From contig CADBQJ010000160.1 of NCBI GenBank assembly GCA_902796785.1, forward strand, positions 1-10,400: a stretch of 10,400 nucleotides of DNA, written 5' to 3'. Of the stretch, positions 1-6,919 are shown piece after piece (the first letter of the stretch is position 1; the number at the start of each line of letters is the position of its first letter). Position numbers and translations under genes: made by a program. The notes beneath the pieces are model-generated. The model saw only the letters and a list, made by a program, of their open reading frames with translations. It was not told the origin of the DNA and ran no database searches. Origin of the DNA: Fibrobacter succinogenes. GTDB taxonomy: Bacteria; Fibrobacterota; Fibrobacteria; Fibrobacterales; CADBQJ01.

Positions 1-154
1 GGCCGAGCGGATCCTCGAGCCGATGCAGCCCGGCGACGTCCCCTCCACCTGGGCCGACGTGGAGCCCCTGAGGAAGCTGACCGGCTTCGCCCCGCGCGTC
101 TCCGTGGAGGAAGGGGTGCGCCGCTTCGCCGAATGGTGGAAGGGGGAGGCATAG
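1..154 (+). CDS. NAD-dependent sugar-nucleotide epimerase, C-terminal fragment (UDP-glucuronate 4-epimerase-like)
   Basis: The gene enters from the left edge; only the last 50 codons (frame starting at base 2, TAG at 152-154) are visible. The visible protein contains EPMQPGDVPSTWADVEPL, then TGFAPRVSVEEGVRRFAEWW near the end. This pattern (MQPGDV, an aromatic plus AD, TGF.P, EEG..RF.EW) is the typical C-terminus of extended short-chain dehydrogenase/reductase epimerases, best matched by UDP-glucuronate 4-epimerases, which make UDP-galacturonate in the cytoplasm. The Rossmann NAD site and the YxxxK catalytic pair lie outside the window, so substrate specificity cannot be checked. It sits 1 bp upstream of the acyltransferase gene, so it is very likely the upstream member of the same operon and a supplier of a precursor sugar. 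Another sugar-nucleotide epimerase or dehydratase of the same superfamily is possible. Confidence 0.82.
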   Translation, partial: AERILEPMQPGDVPSTWADVEPLRKLTGFAPRVSVEEGVRRFAEWWKGEA

Positions 155-155
155 G

Positions 156-1136
156 ATGGCCGGAGCGTCGAGCGGGCGCGACGCCGCCGTCGACATCGCG
201 AGAGGGCTCGCCATCTTCTACGTCGTCGCCGTCTGGCACGGCAACGACTATTTCGGGAAGCTGTGGAGCAATCCCGCCACCCGCCTGCTGACCTCCTGCG
301 CGCTCGGCTACTTCTTCTGCGTCTCCGCGGCGCTGGTCTCCCGCAGGCTGGCGCCGTTCCGGAACCGCGACGACGTCAAGTCGTTTCTGAAACGGCGGTT
401 CCGGCTCTACCCGGAATACCTTCTGGCGCTCGTCCTGCTCTGGGCCCTGAACCAGATCGACAAGAAATCCGCGCTCGCCGGCCTCTTCGCGCTGAATCCG
501 CTGATCGACCGTCCGCTCCGCACGCTCTGGTTCGTCGCGGCGCTCTTCTTTTTCCAGGCGACCGTCCCCGCGCTGATGTGGAAAACGGGCGATCCGAAGC
601 GGATTCTCCCGCGGGCCCTCCTCGTCTTCGCGGCCCTGTTCGCCGCGCACCGGTTCCTCGGGCTGGTCGACGTCCGCCTGCTCTACTACTGGCCGGTCTT
701 CGCCGCGGGACTTCTCCTCGACCGCGACGGCGGGGAGCTCCGGCTTCCCCCGGCGTGGACCGCGCTTCCCGCGCTCTTCTGCGCCGTCGTCGAAATCGGC
801 GGAATCGCCCCGTTCGCCGAGCTCGTCCTGCCGGTCCGGGACGCCTTCTACGCCTTCGCCGGGGCGTCGCTCCTGCCGTGGCTCGTCCGCGCGATCCGGC
901 CGGCGTCCGCGCGTTCCGCGCTCGCGAAGTTCGGCCTGGTCTCCTCCGGAGTCTACCTCTACCACCGGATCACCATCGACCTCGGCCTGCGGATCCTGCC
1001 GCAGGACGCGCTCCCGCTTCCCGTCGCCATCCTCTGGGTCGCGCTGCTGGGAGTCGGCGTCTCCGCGCTGTTCGGAATCGGCGTGGAACGGCTGCGCGTG
1101 CGCCTGGACCGGCCGATCGCGAAGGAGGCGAAGTGA
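156..1136 (+). CDS. Acyltransferase family 3 integral membrane protein (probable polysaccharide O-acyltransferase)
   Basis: This 326-residue protein is largely hydrophobic, with about ten predicted membrane segments by eye. It starts with a short cytoplasmic leader followed by the DIARGLAIF first-helix signature of acyltransferase-3 proteins (PF01757). That family transfers acetyl or other acyl groups to sugars of lipopolysaccharide, capsule or Nod factors at the inner membrane. The second helix carries YFFCVSAALVSRR, equivalent to the usual FFFISG(Y/F)L segment, followed by a basic K/R-rich loop (FLKRRFRLYPEYLL), also typical. The ATG at 156 is supported by a GGGGGAGG tract at 142-149 and lies 1 bp after the upstream stop. 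Oddity: the first-helix arginine (R16) and the histidine (H28) are separated by eleven residues, where the family norm is ten. The stop overlaps the next gene's GTG start. The acyl group and target sugar are unknown; a role in decorating the polymer made by this operon is inferred from position. Confidence 0.85.
   Translation: MAGASSGRDAAVDIARGLAIFYVVAVWHGNDYFGKLWSNPATRLLTSCALGYFFCVSAALVSRRLAPFRNRDDVKSFLKRRFRLYPEYLLALVLLWALNQIDKKSALAGLFALNPLIDRPLRTLWFVAALFFFQATVPALMWKTGDPKRILPRALLVFAALFAAHRFLGLVDVRLLYYWPVFAAGLLLDRDGGELRLPPAWTALPALFCAVVEIGGIAPFAELVLPVRDAFYAFAGASLLPWLVRAIRPASARSALAKFGLVSSGVYLYHRITIDLGLRILPQDALPLPVAILWVALLGVGVSALFGIGVERLRVRLDRPIAKEAK
1121..1128 (+). promoter_or_regulatory. Ribosome binding site that fixes the GTG start at 1133
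   Basis: The tract GAAGGAGG lies 4 bases before GTG at 1133-1135, inside the end of the acyltransferase gene. The GTG shares bases with that gene's TGA stop (1134-1136), giving a GTGA overlap. This strong Shine-Dalgarno match, and a protein start (M/V-KKPLVFAV) that aligns with the beginning of the GT4 fold, favour this start over in-frame ATGs far upstream that would lie inside the acyltransferase. Confidence 0.75.
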
Positions 1137-2275
1137 AAAAGCCCCTCGTCTTCGCCGTGCTCTGCTCGCTGGGCGGCGGCGGCGCCGAAAAGGTCTTCGT
1201 CGACCTGGTCGCGGCGCTGCGCGACCGCTGGGACTTCCGCGTCGTCCTCACGGCGGCGCGCGACCGCGGAATCTACGGCGACCGGCTGGAGAAGCTCGGC
1301 GTTCCCGTCGACTTCCTTCCGGTCTACCGCAGGTTCTCCCGGTTCCGCAAGATGATCCCCCTGCGCCGGCTCGCCCTGCGGACGAAGCCGGACGTCGTCC
1401 TCTCGTTCCTCTGGACGAACAACGCGGTCGTCCCGCTCGCCCTGGCCGGCACGGGAATCCCCGTCGTGACGAGCGAGCGCAACGACCTGCGGAGCGAATT
1501 CGCGAAGGACGACCTGCATCCCGGGCTCTACCACCGGCTCTACCGGTTCGTCCTCCGCACGAACCTCGCGCGGACCGTCGTCGCCGTCTCCGGGGGAATC
1601 GCGGACGAGCTGCGGAACGACTTCCGCGCGAAGCCCGAGATCGTCGCGATCGGCAACGGCGTGGACGTCGGGAAGATCGCCGAAGCGGCGCGCGAACCTC
1701 TTCCGCCCGAAGCCGGGCCGGTCTTCGAAAAGCCCGTCGTCGCGGCGGTCGGGCGCCTCTCGGCGCAGAAGAACCTCTCCCTGCTGCTCCGCGCGGTCGC
1801 GCGCGGCGGCCCCGCGCTGTCCGGCGCGAACGTCGTCCTCGTCGGGCAGGGTCCGCTCGAGGCGGAGCTGAAGCGCGAGGCGGAGGAGCTCGGCCTCTCG
1901 GGCCGCGTCTTCTTCGCCGGATTCCGGAAGAACCCCCACGCCTGGACGTCGCGCGCCGCCGTCTTCGCGATGAGCTCCGACTTCGAGGGCTTTCCGAACG
2001 CGCTGGCCGAGGCGATGGCCGCGAACGGCCGCTGCGTCTCCACGGACTGCCCCACCGGCCCCTCGGAAATCGTCGAGGACGGGAAGTCCGGGCTGCTGGT
2101 CCCCCCGGGCGACGAAGCGGCGCTCGCCGCGGCGCTCGAGCGGATGCTCTCCGACGAAGGGCTGCGCGAGACGTGCGCGCGGAACGCGAAGGCCTGGGCG
2201 GAGGCGAACTCCGTCGGACGGAAGGCCGAACTCTGGAACGCCGTGCTGGAAAAGGCGAAGGAGTCGAGGAAATGA
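1133..2275 (+). CDS. GT4-family glycosyltransferase, copy 1 (PglH/PglJ-like)
   Basis: This is a 380-residue cytoplasmic glycosyltransferase of the GT-B fold, normal length for family GT4. The N-terminal domain begins with a beta strand and the glycine-rich GGGGAEKV loop (about residues 14-21). It continues through SERND and the VVAVSGG strand to GNGVDV, which marks the domain junction. The C-terminal Glycos_transf_1 domain (PF00534) has VGRLSAQKN, then FAGFRKNPHAW, and the EX7E donor-binding motif EGFPNALAE with glutamates at residues 285 and 293. It then carries STDCPTGPSEIVEDGKSG, a signature shared with PglH/PglJ-type GalNAc transferases acting on undecaprenyl-linked oligosaccharides. It is inferred to add one sugar with retention to a lipid-linked intermediate; donor and acceptor are unknown. 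The start is an unusual GTG overlapping the upstream TGA. It is one of three paralogues here and most like copy 2, which follows with an ATGA overlap. Confidence 0.9.
   Translation: MKKPLVFAVLCSLGGGGAEKVFVDLVAALRDRWDFRVVLTAARDRGIYGDRLEKLGVPVDFLPVYRRFSRFRKMIPLRRLALRTKPDVVLSFLWTNNAVVPLALAGTGIPVVTSERNDLRSEFAKDDLHPGLYHRLYRFVLRTNLARTVVAVSGGIADELRNDFRAKPEIVAIGNGVDVGKIAEAAREPLPPEAGPVFEKPVVAAVGRLSAQKNLSLLLRAVARGGPALSGANVVLVGQGPLEAELKREAEELGLSGRVFFAGFRKNPHAWTSRAAVFAMSSDFEGFPNALAEAMAANGRCVSTDCPTGPSEIVEDGKSGLLVPPGDEAALAAALERMLSDEGLRETCARNAKAWAEANSVGRKAELWNAVLEKAKESRK
1919..2155 (+). repeat. Shared glycosyltransferase donor-domain block, copy 1
   Basis: This segment encodes residues 263-341 of GT4 copy 1, from GFRKNPHAW to ERMLSD. 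By hand alignment it is about 85% identical in protein to the block in copy 2 and about 77% to that in copy 3, without gaps. Bases 2123-2156 are identical over 34 bp to 3277-3310. Confidence 0.85.
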
Positions 2276-3438
2276 GCGAACATGCGAGAAGACCGCGCCT
2301 GGCGGTCGTCATCCCCACGCTCGGCTGCGGCGGCGCGGAAAAGGTCACGACCGACATCGTCGGCGTCCTCCGGAAGGACTGGGACATCCGGGTGTTCCTG
2401 ACGAAGGCCGAGAACGACGACGGCACCTACGCGCCGACGGTCGAGGCGATGGGGATCCCCGTGGTCCGGCTGCCGTCCTACCGGCGCTTCTCCACCCTCC
2501 GCAAGACGTGGCCCCTGCGCCGCGCGATCCTGGAGATGGCCCCCGACGCCGTCCTCTCCGTCCTGACCGCGACCAACGCGGTGGTCTCGTTCGCGCTGAG
2601 GGGGACGAGGTTCCCGATCGTGCTGAACGAGCACAACAACCTGCGGGTCGCGTTCCGCGAGCGCATGAAGCACCCGAGGATCTTCTCCTTCCTGACGGGG
2701 CTGGCCTACCGGTCCCGCCGGACGAAGGCCTCCATCGTCGTCTCCCAAGCCGTCGTCGACATGATCCGGGAGGACTATCCGAAGGCGACGGCGGACCTCG
2801 TCGTCGTCCACAACGGCCTCGACGTCGGGATCCTGGAGAGGGCCGCGAAGGAGCCCCTGGACGACTTCCCCGTTCCCGCCGGAACGCCGACCGTCGTCGC
2901 CGTCGGCCGGCTCCAGCCGGTCAAGAACTTCCCGCTGCTGCTGCGCGCGCTGGCGCACGGCGGCGAACTCTGCCGCGGGGCCCACCTGCTGCTGCTCGGC
3001 AAGGGCGACCAGGAGGGCGAGCTGCGCGCCTGCGCCGACTCCCTCGGCATCTCGGACCGCGTCCATTTCCTCGGCTTCCGGAAGAACCCGCACGCCTGGG
3101 TGGCGCGCGCCGACGTCTTCGCGATGTCGTCCGACTCCGAGGGGTTCCCGTGCGCGCTCGCCGAGGCGATGTTCACCAACGGGCACTGCGTCTCCACCGA
3201 CTGCCCGGCCGGTCCCTCGGAGATCATCGAGGACGGGAAGTCCGGCCTGCTGGTCCCCGTGGGCGACGAAAAGGCCCTCGCCGCGGCGCTCGAGCGGATG
3301 CTCTCCGACGGGGAGCTCCGGGAAAGGTGCGCGCGGAACGCCCGCGCCTGGGCGGCGGAAAACACGATCGAACACCAGGCCCGCGCGTACGACGCGGTCC
3401 TTCGCGCGGCGGCGGGGCTGGCGCCGGCGGCGCCGTAG
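2272..3438 (+). CDS. GT4-family glycosyltransferase, copy 2 (PglH/PglJ-like)
   Basis: This 388-residue GT-B glycosyltransferase has the same architecture as copy 1. The N-terminal domain has IPTLGCGGAEKV (GGAEK at residues 20-24), NEHNNLR, and HNGLDV at the domain junction. The C-terminal domain has VGRLQPVKN, GFRKNPHAW, and the EX7E motif EGFPCALAE with glutamates at residues 290 and 298. It ends its donor site with STDCPAGPSEIIEDGKSG. A longer in-frame reading from an upstream ATG at 2173 exists but would lie inside copy 1. The ATG at 2272 overlaps the preceding TGA (ATGA) and gives the proper GT4 start, with AAGGAG at 2258-2263 about 8 bases upstream. It probably adds a sugar to the lipid-linked repeat unit in the cytoplasm. 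An alanine- and proline-rich tail (AAAGLAPAAP) follows the fold. Only 7 bp separate it from the polymerase gene. Confidence 0.9.
   Translation: MSEHARRPRLAVVIPTLGCGGAEKVTTDIVGVLRKDWDIRVFLTKAENDDGTYAPTVEAMGIPVVRLPSYRRFSTLRKTWPLRRAILEMAPDAVLSVLTATNAVVSFALRGTRFPIVLNEHNNLRVAFRERMKHPRIFSFLTGLAYRSRRTKASIVVSQAVVDMIREDYPKATADLVVVHNGLDVGILERAAKEPLDDFPVPAGTPTVVAVGRLQPVKNFPLLLRALAHGGELCRGAHLLLLGKGDQEGELRACADSLGISDRVHFLGFRKNPHAWVARADVFAMSSDSEGFPCALAEAMFTNGHCVSTDCPAGPSEIIEDGKSGLLVPVGDEKALAAALERMLSDGELRERCARNARAWAAENTIEHQARAYDAVLRAAAGLAPAAP
3073..3309 (+). repeat. Shared glycosyltransferase donor-domain block, copy 2
   Basis: This segment encodes residues 268-346 of GT4 copy 2. The protein is about 85% identical to the copy 1 block and about 81% to the copy 3 block. 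Bases 3211-3270 differ from 6701-6760 at only 3 of 60 positions, and 3184-3206 matches 6674-6696 exactly. Confidence 0.85.
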
Positions 3439-3445
3439 GGGGAAC

Positions 3446-4765
3446 ATGGCGGAACCGGGCGAAACGACCATGCCGCGGGCGGACGGAAGGATCCCGTTCG
3501 TCCTCGACCGCCAGGAGCTCCTGGCGCGCGCCGTCTTCGTCTTCATCGCCGCGCTGGTGACCAAGGACTTCTTCCTCACCCGGCTGCTCCACGTCGCGGT
3601 TCCCGGCCTCAACACGGCGATGCTGGTCGCGTTCGCGGCCGTCGCCTTCTCGCTCGGCCGCATGCGGCCGCTCTGGAACAGGACGCACCTGCTGCTCCTC
3701 GTCTCGGTGGTCGTCTTCGCGTGCGCGAACACGATCGCCGTCGGCAACGAGTACTGGCGGCTCACGGGGGCGCTGTACCACACCGTCCAGCCGGCGGTCA
3801 TCGCCGCGCTCTTCTTCTGCATCGACCTTCCGAGCGAAAAGATCCGGAAGATCCTGAAGTGGATCAACGTCATGATCCTCCTCGGCACGCTGGGGGCGTT
3901 CGTCGACAACGCGTTCTTCTCGAAGGTCGCGCGCCCGCCGGCCCTCTTCCTCTACGGCTCGTGGTCCTTCTACGCCTTCCCGACCTACCAGACCGCCTGG
4001 CTCAGCACGAACATCTGCGGCACGCTCTACCTCTACCGCGTCACGCGGAGGAAGCGGTACCTCCTCTCCGCGCTCTTCTGCATGCTGGCCGTCGTCCTCG
4101 CGGGGCGGCGGAAGAGCTTCGTCTCCGCCTGCCTGGCCTTCGCCGCGTTCATGCTGCTGGACAACTCCTGGAAGAAGGGGCTCGCGAAGATCGTCTTCTG
4201 CGCCGGCGCCGGCGCCGCGGTCCTCGCCACCGCGGGAAGGAGCTTCCTGCTCCGGTTCCTCGCGGTCAAGTCGTACGTCGGGACGACGGGCTCGGACACC
4301 CAGGCGCGCACCGCCCTGACCCTCAAGTGCGTCGACGTGGCGCGGGACTACTTCCCCTGGGGCTCCGGGCTGGGGACCTTCGCCAGCGAGCCGGCCGCGA
4401 CGCACTATTCCCAGCTCTACTACTCCTACGGCCTCAGCAACGTCTTCGGACTGGAGCCCTACGCGGGCCAGCCGGGGCACCCCACGTTCCTCCTCGACAC
4501 CTGGTGGCCGCACATCGTCGGGGAGTTCGGCTTTCTCGGAACACTGCTATTTTTGGCGTTGTGGTTCCACCCCCTGACGCGGGTCCTGCGCCTGCCGAAG
4601 ACGGAAGAGAGGAAAAACGTCCTGTTCTTCGTGTTCTCGGTCTGGTGCATGATCCTTCTCGAAAGCACGGGATCCACCTATCCCGAGCAACTGCAGTTCA
4701 TCGCCGTTTACTGCGGCTTGTGCCCGATGCTGCTCCGGCAGGCGGGAAAGGAGGCTGAACAATGA
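3446..4765 (+). CDS. O-antigen polymerase/ligase family membrane protein (probable Wzy)
   Basis: This 439-residue protein is rich in hydrophobic helices and has the layout of the Wzy_C / O-antigen ligase family (PF04932), which polymerises lipid-linked repeat units or attaches glycans on the periplasmic face. A large extracytoplasmic segment follows GSDTQARTALTLK (R288), then WGSGLGTF, the usual P.GxGxGxF element. DTWWPHIVGEFGFLG follows, with D351, H356 and E360. The D.(W/F)WP..(G)E.G..G form is, as I recall, more typical of capsule or O-antigen polymerases than of WaaL ligases, whose H(N/S/Q)-X9-GxxG motif is not matched. The ATG at 3446 has a GGGGGAA tract just upstream. A second ATG eight codons later (MPRADG) is a possible alternative. 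The gene lies between a glycosyltransferase and wzz, as expected for wzy, and its stop overlaps the next start. Ligase activity cannot be excluded. Confidence 0.83.
   Translation: MAEPGETTMPRADGRIPFVLDRQELLARAVFVFIAALVTKDFFLTRLLHVAVPGLNTAMLVAFAAVAFSLGRMRPLWNRTHLLLLVSVVVFACANTIAVGNEYWRLTGALYHTVQPAVIAALFFCIDLPSEKIRKILKWINVMILLGTLGAFVDNAFFSKVARPPALFLYGSWSFYAFPTYQTAWLSTNICGTLYLYRVTRRKRYLLSALFCMLAVVLAGRRKSFVSACLAFAAFMLLDNSWKKGLAKIVFCAGAGAAVLATAGRSFLLRFLAVKSYVGTTGSDTQARTALTLKCVDVARDYFPWGSGLGTFASEPAATHYSQLYYSYGLSNVFGLEPYAGQPGHPTFLLDTWWPHIVGEFGFLGTLLFLALWFHPLTRVLRLPKTEERKNVLFFVFSVWCMILLESTGSTYPEQLQFIAVYCGLCPMLLRQAGKEAEQ
4747..4754 (+). promoter_or_regulatory. Strong ribosome binding site for the Wzz-type gene
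   Basis: AAAGGAGG, a near-consensus Shine-Dalgarno sequence, lies 7 bases before ATG at 4762. It sits inside the 3' end of the polymerase gene, whose TGA overlaps that ATG. It is the best such site in the window. It may give the chain-length protein independent, higher expression than its coupled neighbour (inference). Confidence 0.75.
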
Positions 4766-5745
4766 ACGATGACGTCGATCTCCTGAAAGTCGCCAGGGAC
4801 TTCCTGCGCCACAAGGCGGTCGTGGCCTCCGGCGCCGTCCTCGGCCTGGCGGCCGGCGTGGTCCTGGCCCTGCTCGCCGCGCCGCAGTACGAGTCGACCT
4901 CGAAGGTCCTCCTCTCGCAGAGCACGGCTCCGGCCTCGCAGTTCGCCTCGCTTTCCAGCATGTTCGGCATCTCGCTGAACGCCCCGTCGTCGCCGCTCGA
5001 CAACGTCCCGCAGCTGCTCGCGTCGCCGCTGTTCCTCGACACGCTGACGAAGATCCGCTGGCGGACCGTCGGCACCGACACCGCGAAGCTCCTGTCGGAG
5101 ATCTACCCCATCGAGGTGAAGCCCAACCCGAAGAAGGCGCCCCACATCACCGAGGAGATGCTTGTGCGGGACCGCCTGCACGAGATCGTCCTCGAGATGA
5201 TCACGTTCGAGAACATGGGCGGCGTCAAGGCCCTCACCGTCCGCGCGCGGGACCCGTACCTGGCCCACGACGTCAACGAGTTCCTGCTGGGCTACATCGA
5301 CTCCTACATCAACCACGTGCGCAAGACGAACAGCAAGCACCAGCTCTCGTTCGTCGAGGAGCGCCTGGAGGAATACGGCAAGGAGCTCCGGCGGTCGGAG
5401 AACGCGCTGCGCCACTTCCTCGAGAAGAACCGCATGGCCTCCTCCCCGGACCTGCAGCTGGAGCAGAAGCGCCTCGAACGCGAGCTGCACGTCAACGAGG
5501 CGCTCGTCGCGGACCTCCGCAAGCAGCTCGAGAACTCGCGCATCGAGGTCGAGCGCGACATCGAGGTGCTCGACATCTTCCAGGAGCCCGACCTCCCCAT
5601 GTGGCCCGTCAAGCCGAAGAGGAAGCTGATCGCCGCGGCCGGTCTGGTCGGCGGCGCCTGCGCCGGCATGCTCCTGAGCTTCCTCCTCTGCTGGTGGAGG
5701 GAAACCGGACGCGCGGTCGTCGCGCGGCTGAGGGAACTTCCGTAG
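4762..5745 (+). CDS. Wzz-type polysaccharide chain-length determinant, no kinase domain
   Basis: This 327-residue protein has the topology of polysaccharide co-polymerases (Wzz domain, PF02706). A short cytoplasmic N-terminus (DDVDLLKVARDFLRHK) precedes a first membrane helix at about residues 19-40, then the conserved PQYESTSKVLL strand. A periplasmic domain contains a charged coiled-coil stretch at about 193-265. A proline-rich PDLPMWPVKPKRKLI segment (277-290) leads into the second membrane helix (about 289-311). The protein ends about 15 residues later, so there is no cytoplasmic BY-kinase domain as in Wzc, and no Walker motif is seen. Such proteins form inner-membrane oligomers that act with Wzy to set polymer length. 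A partner tyrosine kinase, if any, is outside the window. The ATG overlaps the polymerase stop; 22 bp follow before the third glycosyltransferase. Confidence 0.9.
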   Translation: MNDDVDLLKVARDFLRHKAVVASGAVLGLAAGVVLALLAAPQYESTSKVLLSQSTAPASQFASLSSMFGISLNAPSSPLDNVPQLLASPLFLDTLTKIRWRTVGTDTAKLLSEIYPIEVKPNPKKAPHITEEMLVRDRLHEIVLEMITFENMGGVKALTVRARDPYLAHDVNEFLLGYIDSYINHVRKTNSKHQLSFVEERLEEYGKELRRSENALRHFLEKNRMASSPDLQLEQKRLERELHVNEALVADLRKQLENSRIEVERDIEVLDIFQEPDLPMWPVKPKRKLIAAAGLVGGACAGMLLSFLLCWWRETGRAVVARLRELP

Positions 5746-5767
5746 AGGCGGGCATCGGGGAAACGAC

Positions 5768-6919
5768 ATGAACCGCGACCGCCCCGTCCTCGTTTTCCTG
5801 ATCGCGTCGTTGAACGGCGGGGGCGCGCAGAAAGTCCTTTCCGGCGTGGTCGAACGGCTCCGCGGCGCCTGGGACATCCGGATCGTCCTGACGGACGCGA
5901 ACCCCGAAAAGGACGTCTACGCCGAGACCATGGAACGCCTTTCCGTCCCCGTCGTCCGCATTCGCGATCATCGCCACTTCGGTCTCCCGCTGAAGATCCT
6001 CTCCGTCCGGCGCGCCATCCTGAAGAACCGGCCCGACGTGGTCGGTTCCTGGATGACGGGGCCGAACGCGCTGTGCGGCGCGGCCCTGCTGGGCACGGGG
6101 ATTCCGTATGTCCTGAGCGAACGCAACGACACCAGGGCCACGCTGGGGAATTTCCCGTGGCATCCCCGGCTCTTCTCGTTCCTGTTCCGGAAATCGATTT
6201 CCGGGAAAAACGCGAAGGCCGTGGTCGCCTGCGCGAAAAGACTGGCGGACATCCTGCGCGAGGAGTTCCCGACGAACGCGGAAATCGTCACCATCCAGAA
6301 CGGGATCGACGTGGAAGCGCTCGCCGCGCGATCCGCGGAACCGCTGCCGGAGGAAGCGCGGCGCCTCTTCGACGGGAAAACCGTCGTCGCCGTCGGCCGG
6401 CTCGACGCGCAAAAGGACTACCCCACGCTTTTCCGCGCCCTCGCGCGCGGAGGGCCGGAGACGGCGAAGGCGCGCCTCCTGATACTGGGCGAGGGCGCGC
6501 TCGAACCCGCGCTGCGGGAAAAGGCGGGGGAACTGGGCGTCGGCGACCGCGTCTTCTTCTGCGGCTACCGGAGGAACCCCCACGCCTGGGTGTCCCGGGC
6601 GGACGTCTACGCGCTGTGCTCCACGCACGAGGGATTCCCCAACGCGCTCGCGGAGGCGATGTCCACCAACGGCCACTGCGTCTCCACCGACTGCCCCACC
6701 GGCCCCTCGGAGATCATCGAGAACGGGAAGTCCGGCCTGCTGGTTCCCGTGGGCGACGAACGGGCGCTGTCGGAGGCCCTGGAACGGATGCTCTCCGACG
6801 CGGAACTGCGGAATCGCTGCGCGGAAAACGCGAAAAACTGGGCCCTGGACCACTCCTTCGACCGGACCGCGCGCGAATGGGACGGGGTCCTGCGCAAGGC
6901 CGCGGGGCTCGACGACTAG
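5768..6919 (+). CDS. GT4-family glycosyltransferase, copy 3 (PglH/PglJ-like)
   Basis: This 383-residue GT-B glycosyltransferase is the third paralogue, separated from copies 1 and 2 by the polymerase and wzz genes. The N-terminal domain has LNGGGAQKV (residues 15-23; glutamine replaces the glutamate of GGAEK in the other two), SERND, and QNGIDV at the domain junction. The C-terminal domain has VGRLDAQKD, GYRRNPHAW, and the EX7E motif EGFPNALAE with glutamates at 288 and 296. It closes the donor site with STDCPTGPSEIIENGKSG. ATG at 5768 follows GGGGAAA (5757-5763) with a spacing that fits a weak ribosome site. The C-terminal half closely matches copies 1 and 2, which suggests a common sugar donor, while the N-terminal acceptor half differs. 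It probably adds another residue of the lipid-linked repeat unit in the cytoplasm. Donor and linkage are not deducible. Confidence 0.9.
   Translation: MNRDRPVLVFLIASLNGGGAQKVLSGVVERLRGAWDIRIVLTDANPEKDVYAETMERLSVPVVRIRDHRHFGLPLKILSVRRAILKNRPDVVGSWMTGPNALCGAALLGTGIPYVLSERNDTRATLGNFPWHPRLFSFLFRKSISGKNAKAVVACAKRLADILREEFPTNAEIVTIQNGIDVEALAARSAEPLPEEARRLFDGKTVVAVGRLDAQKDYPTLFRALARGGPETAKARLLILGEGALEPALREKAGELGVGDRVFFCGYRRNPHAWVSRADVYALCSTHEGFPNALAEAMSTNGHCVSTDCPTGPSEIIENGKSGLLVPVGDERALSEALERMLSDAELRNRCAENAKNWALDHSFDRTAREWDGVLRKAAGLDD
6563..6799 (+). repeat. Shared glycosyltransferase donor-domain block, copy 3
   Basis: This segment encodes residues 266-344 of GT4 copy 3. The protein is about 81% identical to the copy 2 block and 77% to the copy 1 block by hand alignment. 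DNA identity to copy 2 is highest at 6674-6696 and 6701-6760. Confidence 0.85.

Noticed and set aside
263..1132. Long in-frame 5' extension of glycosyltransferase copy 1 beginning at ATG 263
   Set aside because: It overlaps the acyltransferase gene almost entirely and its translation is Arg/Pro/Ala-rich, low-complexity shadow sequence. The GT4 fold begins exactly at the GTG at 1133, which has its own ribosome site.
1165..1192. GGC trinucleotide run as a microsatellite repeat
   Set aside because: It encodes the conserved glycine-rich GGGGAEK loop of the glycosyltransferase and is explained by codon bias.
1540..3909. 789-codon open frame on the - strand, and similar long - strand frames at 3224-4513, 6714-8777 and 8333-10324
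   Set aside because: They are antisense to clear genes. Their translations are rich in R, D, E, G and P without recognisable domains, and strong third-position GC bias on the + strand explains why they lack stops. The 8333-10324 frame also overlaps the CotH gene in another - strand frame.
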